DNA of 64,000 nucleotides from Hydrangea macrophylla. Taxonomy: Eukaryota; Streptophyta; Magnoliopsida; Cornales; Hydrangeaceae. The stretch spans positions 108,715,580 to 108,779,579 of the forward strand of contig CM066983.1 of the NCBI GenBank assembly GCA_033977485.1. The letters run 5' to 3'. Position 1 is the first letter of the stretch, and each line of letters begins with the position of its first letter. A program made the translations under genes and the position numbers. Of this stretch, positions 59,367-64,000 are shown piece by piece. Below the pieces are notes generated by a model. The model was not told where the DNA came from, made no database searches, and saw nothing but the letters and a program-made list of their open reading frames with translations.

Positions 59367-60620
59367 AAAAGCTCTTATTTTTCGTAGGGGTAATATATGT
59401 ATGTTAGGATTGTGTCACTTAATTTGGATTGGTAATATGCTTGTTAGATACAGCATCTTATATCGAACGTCATTGTATTAGTTTGGAATTGTGGCACCAT
59501 TTGTGTTCCCCTTTTGCTGCTTGCACTCTGGCTAATGAGTGAATGGCACACTTCAATCAAACTTGGAGAGTAAGCAGCAAAAGAGGAGATGGTGAAGGGG
59601 CTGCTTTCCAGGAAATCTATTTCAAATTTTTTTTTACAGCAAATGGAAAATGAGAAGTGGAATATTAGAAAAAGAATGTTTTATTGTGGTGGGATTTATG
59701 CAGGTCAGTCACCTAAAAAAGTATGTATTGCATCTAAACGAAGACTGGTGCTGAAGAGATTACCGATTATAAAGGCAGTCGAAGAGTTATATGCTATCAT
59801 TGACGACAATTCATGTATGAATAGAAACAGATACAGCGTCAGTCCCTTTTTAAACTGTTGCTATAGTCTCTTTTTATGTGTTCAAATGTTTGGTTTAGTT
59901 TTTCCTTGTAGGCTTGAAGAATAATTTCATTGTAAGTTATTATGTTGTCTACTGTGTTGAAAACTTTTGGAGCATTTTAATGGTAAAATGATGTCTTTGT
60001 TGTTAGGACTTATTCTCAAATGAATTTTTTTTATGAGATTAAATGAAATTACTATTGTTAATGTGGTTCCTTTTTTATTATTATTATTTTTTTTTTATAT
60101 TTTTTTGGGTTGTCTTGTTAGTACGAGGAAAACAAACTCCACTATTATCCTCACAAGCAACATCTCACAACACTTATTTGGCTTATGATGGAACCAAAAC
60201 CTATTTGTCTCAGGTGGTTACAAAATACTTCTATCTTTCAACACTCCAATGACCCATTGACAACTCCACGTTCAATTTCCAAACAAGATGATTCATAGTT
60301 ACAAGTTAAAATTTTTTTTTCTTTCTTTATGACATGGGGAGGGGAGGTTCAAACTTCGAACTAATACATTGGAATTTGGAGGGGACTTAAATGCATGTGA
60401 GGTTTTTTGCCACCCTCACTTGGTGATTCCTTATTATATTTACTATTCATTTGAGTCTCGTTATATTTAATAGCAAAGTTGAACTTTCTACTAGTTTTGT
60501 TAAGATGAGTGCACGTAAGATGGACCAAGTGCGCTTAATTCTTACAACACGACCTGTGAAACTATTGGGTTGAATTTATATGATGCATCAAACACGAGAC
60601 TGTAAATGACAATGACAATA
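59367..60620. other. Gene-poor region downstream of copia
   Basis: It probably begins with sequence that followed the PGK/TrmB stop before the insertion. A 111-codon plus-strand frame at 59589-59924 matches no family I recognise and has no supporting signal. T-rich tracts near 60070-60110. Confidence 0.4.
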
Positions 60621-60788
60621 AATTATCCTATGGTCTTGGGCCATGTCATGTGCCATGTGGTGGTCTTCGGCTAATTGAGAGCTGTCACGTGGACAAGTGT
60701 AAAGTTTTTGTCTACAACTTTGTCACATGACAGTCCTCTACTAGTTGGAATCACCACGTGGCAATGGTCCAAGACAATAGAATAATTT
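60621..60788. mobile_element. Foldback MITE, about 168 bp
   Basis: The left arm AATTATCCTATGGTCTTGGG through CATGTG-CCA-GTGGTG pairs with the inverted right arm AATTATTCTATTGTCTTGGA through CCACGTGGTG. The loop contains CACGTGG and CACATGAC motifs. No ORF. Confidence 0.65.
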
Positions 60789-61524
60789 CTCGTAATTGAC
60801 CATGGAATAATTTCTCATAATTGACTTATGAAAGCCAGAAAGTTTATCAATGTAAACGATAGAATTAGTTCCGTGGACTTCTCTTAACACCCAACAAAAA
60901 TTTGATCCAATAAGTACATCTACAAACTTTTCCTACTTACTTGATGATCGATTGTCATATATCACATCCCATTCATTATAAAGATTTGAAGAATCAATTT
61001 AAAAATCTAAAGTTGGCTTTGAATAATTTGATTGAACACCACAAGATCTATATTCCAAAAAAAAAAAAAATCAAGGGTCCTCAAAGATAATTTTCCAATT
61101 GATGTAAAGATTATCCAACAAATTAAGAAATTAGTTAAGAAAATTGTTAGTAGCGTACAATGGAGTTGGGCTGCAACTTGGGCAGGCCCACCTAAGTGCG
61201 GCCTGTGCCCAATTCATAATTTACTCATGAGAAAACTTTTTTAGATGTTTTGAGCGGGACTGGGCTAGAAAGTTCAAGCCCAAATTGATTTTGGATTTAG
61301 CAGAGAGATTATTAACCCGAATCCGACTTACACACACACACACATATTATAAATATACAATATTCTGTATATGAATTATTTTTAACCATGGGATAAAAAT
61401 AAACTTTAAGATATTATTCAATAACTAAATTGACTAATGGAAAGTTTATCTTAGTTCTAAATCAATGAATTTAGAATACTCTATTTTCGTTGTTAATCAA
61501 CTCCAATTTGGGCAGGGTTTCACC

Positions 61525-62010
61525 AGTAGCGGTTATTTCTGTTCGATTAATATAATTCGGTTATTTTTGTTCGATTAATCGAAATTTCAATTCGATTTGG
61601 TTTGGTAATTCAATTAACCGAATAGTAAAAAATCCAAAATTTTTTAATTTTTATTTTCATTTTTCACAACTTTTTTTTATAAAAATTTTTAATTTATGTT
61701 TTCTTTTCTTTTTCTTTCATATTGCAAAGAAAACATAATCTCTTCATATTGCAAAGAAAACATAATTTTATTTGTTTTCAATTGTAAAAATACTTATATT
61801 TCTATTATACATAGTTATATATAAAATAAATTAATAATATAGAAAAAAAAAAAAGAAATTCGGTCTTTCGGTTCGGTTCGCCTATAGGCTATCGAAAATT
61901 GAACATAAATTTTTAATTCGGTTCGATAACCGAACTAAAACTTTTAAGTGAAATAACCGATTTGTAATTTGAAATTCAGTTATGTTTGGTTCGATTTTCG
62001 GTTAATCGAA
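61525..62010. mobile_element. CGGTT-rich transposon-like repeat
   Basis: Many short direct and inverted TTCGGTTA, TTCGATTAAT, TTCGGTTCG and ATAACCGA motifs lie around an AT-rich centre, similar in composition to the interior of the hAT MITE at 41237. No target duplication could be fixed, so the assignment is tentative. Confidence 0.35.
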
Positions 62011-64000
62011 CTATATACCCATTCATAGATTTCACTCCTAAAACACAAGTCAGGCTTGAGTTGATTATTTCGGGCTCAAGTCGGGCTTAAGATTAGGCAC
62101 TCTCTCCTAAAACTTAGGCAAAATTTAAACGGACCTAAAATTTTTGCAACTTGCAACCCTACAAAGAATTTAATTTTAAATCTCAATCTCACCCTTTTTG
62201 GAAAAGAACAGAGTTTCACAAAAAAATATTTAGTGTGTGTGCTTCACGCGTTGTGCTCGCGAGTGGCATAGACCAATCTCAGGTGGTGAAAAAGGTGACT
62301 TCAAACTTAACTATTACAATTCATGATTTATTGAGGTTAGGGTTTGGATTTGGGTTTGGATCTGGGGGTTTGAACAGTGTTGATCTCTGTGCTTCTCTTC
62401 TCGTCTCTCTCTCTCGCTCGCTGGTAGTGGTAAGCAACCTTTCTCTCTCCTCCTGCGTTTGTTTCGGTATGTAATACACTTCGTATGTCTTAATCTGTAT
62501 GTATTAGTTATATTATATCAGAAAAATTATTCCTAATTGATTTTTTTGCTTATCACTGCAACCCAAATCCCCATATCACCGCCGCAATCCACCATGAAAA
62601 TTTCATGCATGATCATGTTATTTATAAGTGCAAACTTGATTTCTAATGGGAACAATATTTTCAATTTTATGTGAAGAAAAGATGGAAGTGGTTCGTGAAT
62701 TTGTTTAAAAAATTGGAAAGGTTATGTGTTGATTGATTGTAATTGGTGGGTAGGGTATAATCTAAAAACAAGAAGCAGCTCAATTTGACAGAATCATGAG
62801 GTTTGTAAGAGAAATTGGGGCAAACTGATAATGTATAGAACATTCGGTCCAGAAAAAAATGAAGCACTGTTTAAATAAAATTAGAGGAATTGAATGTAAA
62901 TTCAAAGTTGGAAATGCTCCAATTTTTAGCATTGATGCTAAATTAGGGTTAATTCTTTCACCATTTGTCATTAAATTGATTGTTATCTGGTTATGGTAAT
63001 TAAGAAGTCAATTTGATGTTGATTTTGTAAAAGATATTTGTCGAAATGTAAATTTATTGTGAATCTGATTTTTTACTTTTAGGATGTTGAGATATTGACA
63101 TATTATCAGTAAATGGAATAAAATTTGATGTTTATTGGGGGTGGTTGTTGGATTGTAAGAGAAATTTGGACAATGTGGGGCGTTATCTGTTTACCATTTT
63201 GTTGTTTCTCACGGAGTTGGTAATTAGCATGGTGGTGTTTTGGGTGATTGTCGTCCACGTATCAACTACAGTAAGAAATGGCAGGCAATAATGGTTTTCG
63301 GCTTTAGCGAATGTTTGTAAGAGTCGAGCTGATCAGTTTTAAACAACAAAATTGAAGAGAGAGAGATAAATGATGGAGGTGGTTGGCAATGTGAGCAGCG
63401 GTGGCCGTCGTACTGGGTGGTGGTTGTGGATTGGTGAGAGAGAGGAAGCATACGGTTGCAGTGATTAGTAATTTTTATGGAGGAGGCGGTGGTCATGTGA
63501 TTGTAGCATTGGAGGTGAGGTTGCCGCTGCTATTAGTTGGAAAGAGAAAAGCGGAAAGAAGAAAAAGAAGATAGAGGTACAGGAAGGAAAAAGCGGAAAT
63601 AATTAGGGAGAAGTTGCCTTTTACAATTAATTTGGTGTAACGTAAGGGAAAAAATGGTATTTTGGACGATACAATGAATGACACTGGCAGATTATGCTAT
63701 TGACCGTCATGGATGACTAACAGAAGGGGCATGTTATCGGATGCAAACCCAAGGGGGGTTAGGGTAAGTTTTAGCTGTACAGGGAATTGTAAACGGGAGG
63801 ACAATGTACTGTAATCGATAAAATAAGATTGTTTTAGGTTGTTTCTACAGCTACGGTTGTAAATTTCCCGCATAAATGGGAGAATCGGTCTATTAGTCAT
63901 TGTAAACTAGAAACCAAACTGGCTAAATTGTAAAATGGAATGTCCAAAATAACATTTACGATTATACAGGTTTGTCTCCTCCCCCCCCCCCCCCCCCCCC
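62011..64000. other. Gene-poor window end
   Basis: A possible 5' leader or first exon is suggested by GGTTAGGGTTTGG near 62335 and a CT-rich stretch at 62390-62450 ending CGGTATGTAA, but no continuing exon is recognised. The window ends in at least 20 consecutive C (63981-64000), probably continuing past the edge. Confidence 0.3.
63981..64000. repeat. Poly(C) tract at window edge, at least 20 nt
   Basis: Twenty C residues up to the last base; true length unknown. Confidence 0.85.

Noticed and set aside
59589..59924. 111-codon plus-strand ORF downstream of the copia element
   Set aside because: Low-complexity composition and no recognisable domain. The length is within chance for AT-rich DNA.
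62151..62474. 107-codon ORF with GFGFGFGSGG and Ser-rich tail
   Set aside because: The glycine and serine runs come from GGGTTTGG and CT-rich repeats. No family match and no continuing exon.

Overview
This is a stretch of plant nuclear genome, most likely a core eudicot. The evidence is split genes with short GT-AG exons, AT-rich introns and intergenic DNA, abundant (CT/GA)n and (AT)n microsatellites, and a transposon load of nested solo LTRs, MITEs, a Helitron and a Ty1/copia element. I cannot name the species from sequence alone. I see no tRNA, rRNA, CRISPR or prokaryotic signal.

Five host genes can be supported. (1) A 3-exon minus-strand gene at 6391-9114 encodes a 99-aa small mitochondrial complex I subunit (ESSS/NDUFB11-like). 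(2) An uninterrupted plus-strand CDS at 28527-29645 encodes TAF8, a histone-fold subunit of TFIID. (3) A minus-strand SAUR-family gene lies at 34253-34645. (4) A 4-exon minus-strand gene at 36349-40476 encodes EMC5, also called membrane magnesium transporter. (5) A 13-exon plus-strand gene at 42871-54149 encodes a 688-aa protein that joins a degenerate phosphoglycerate-kinase domain to a TrmB-type tRNA (guanine-N7) methyltransferase domain. I reconstructed the exon chains by hand from splice signals, reading phase and family similarity. In each multi-exon gene all junction phases agree and one open frame results. The five genes act in unrelated processes and nothing suggests co-regulation. EMC5 and the PGK/TrmB gene are divergently transcribed from a 2.4-kb spacer.

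Region by region: 1-6 kb is a nest of elements. A long-TIR element rich in a GTGAGAAATTTCTCAC palindrome holds a Tourist-like MITE, which holds a 2.15-kb solo LTR, followed by a Ty3/gypsy gag scrap and a 301-bp solo LTR. 6.4-9.1 kb is the complex I gene. 9.2-16.8 kb holds hairpin MITEs and a gypsy-type LTR split by a second solo LTR of the same family, which is itself split by a CACTA MITE. 16.9-22.7 kb is a Tourist-like MITE split by a Helitron of about 5.1 kb. 22.8-25.1 kb is a second copy of the palindrome-rich TIR element. 25.9-26.6 kb is a fourth LTR relative. 28-29.7 kb is TAF8. 30-36 kb is repeats plus the SAUR gene. 36.3-40.5 kb is EMC5, with a 3.65-kb intron carrying a Mutator-like element. 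42.9-54.1 kb is the PGK/TrmB gene with a 1.05-kb TRIM in intron 10. 54.4-59.4 kb is a Ty1/copia element with identical LTRs just downstream of that gene. 59.4-64 kb is gene-poor.

The observation I consider most likely to be undescribed is in the gypsy-type LTR family. Four copies carry, at the same place in the LTR, pairs of perfect or near-perfect palindromes spaced 21-22 bp apart. Pairs repeat about every 72 bp where there is more than one. The palindrome sequence itself differs among copies (CAGTCGACTG, GGATCGATCC, TTCGACCGGTCGAA). Self-complementarity and spacing are kept while sequence changes. The second is the copia element, which has identical LTRs and a perfect target duplication but an in-frame reverse-transcriptase deletion and a substituted integrase catalytic residue, suggesting movement in trans.
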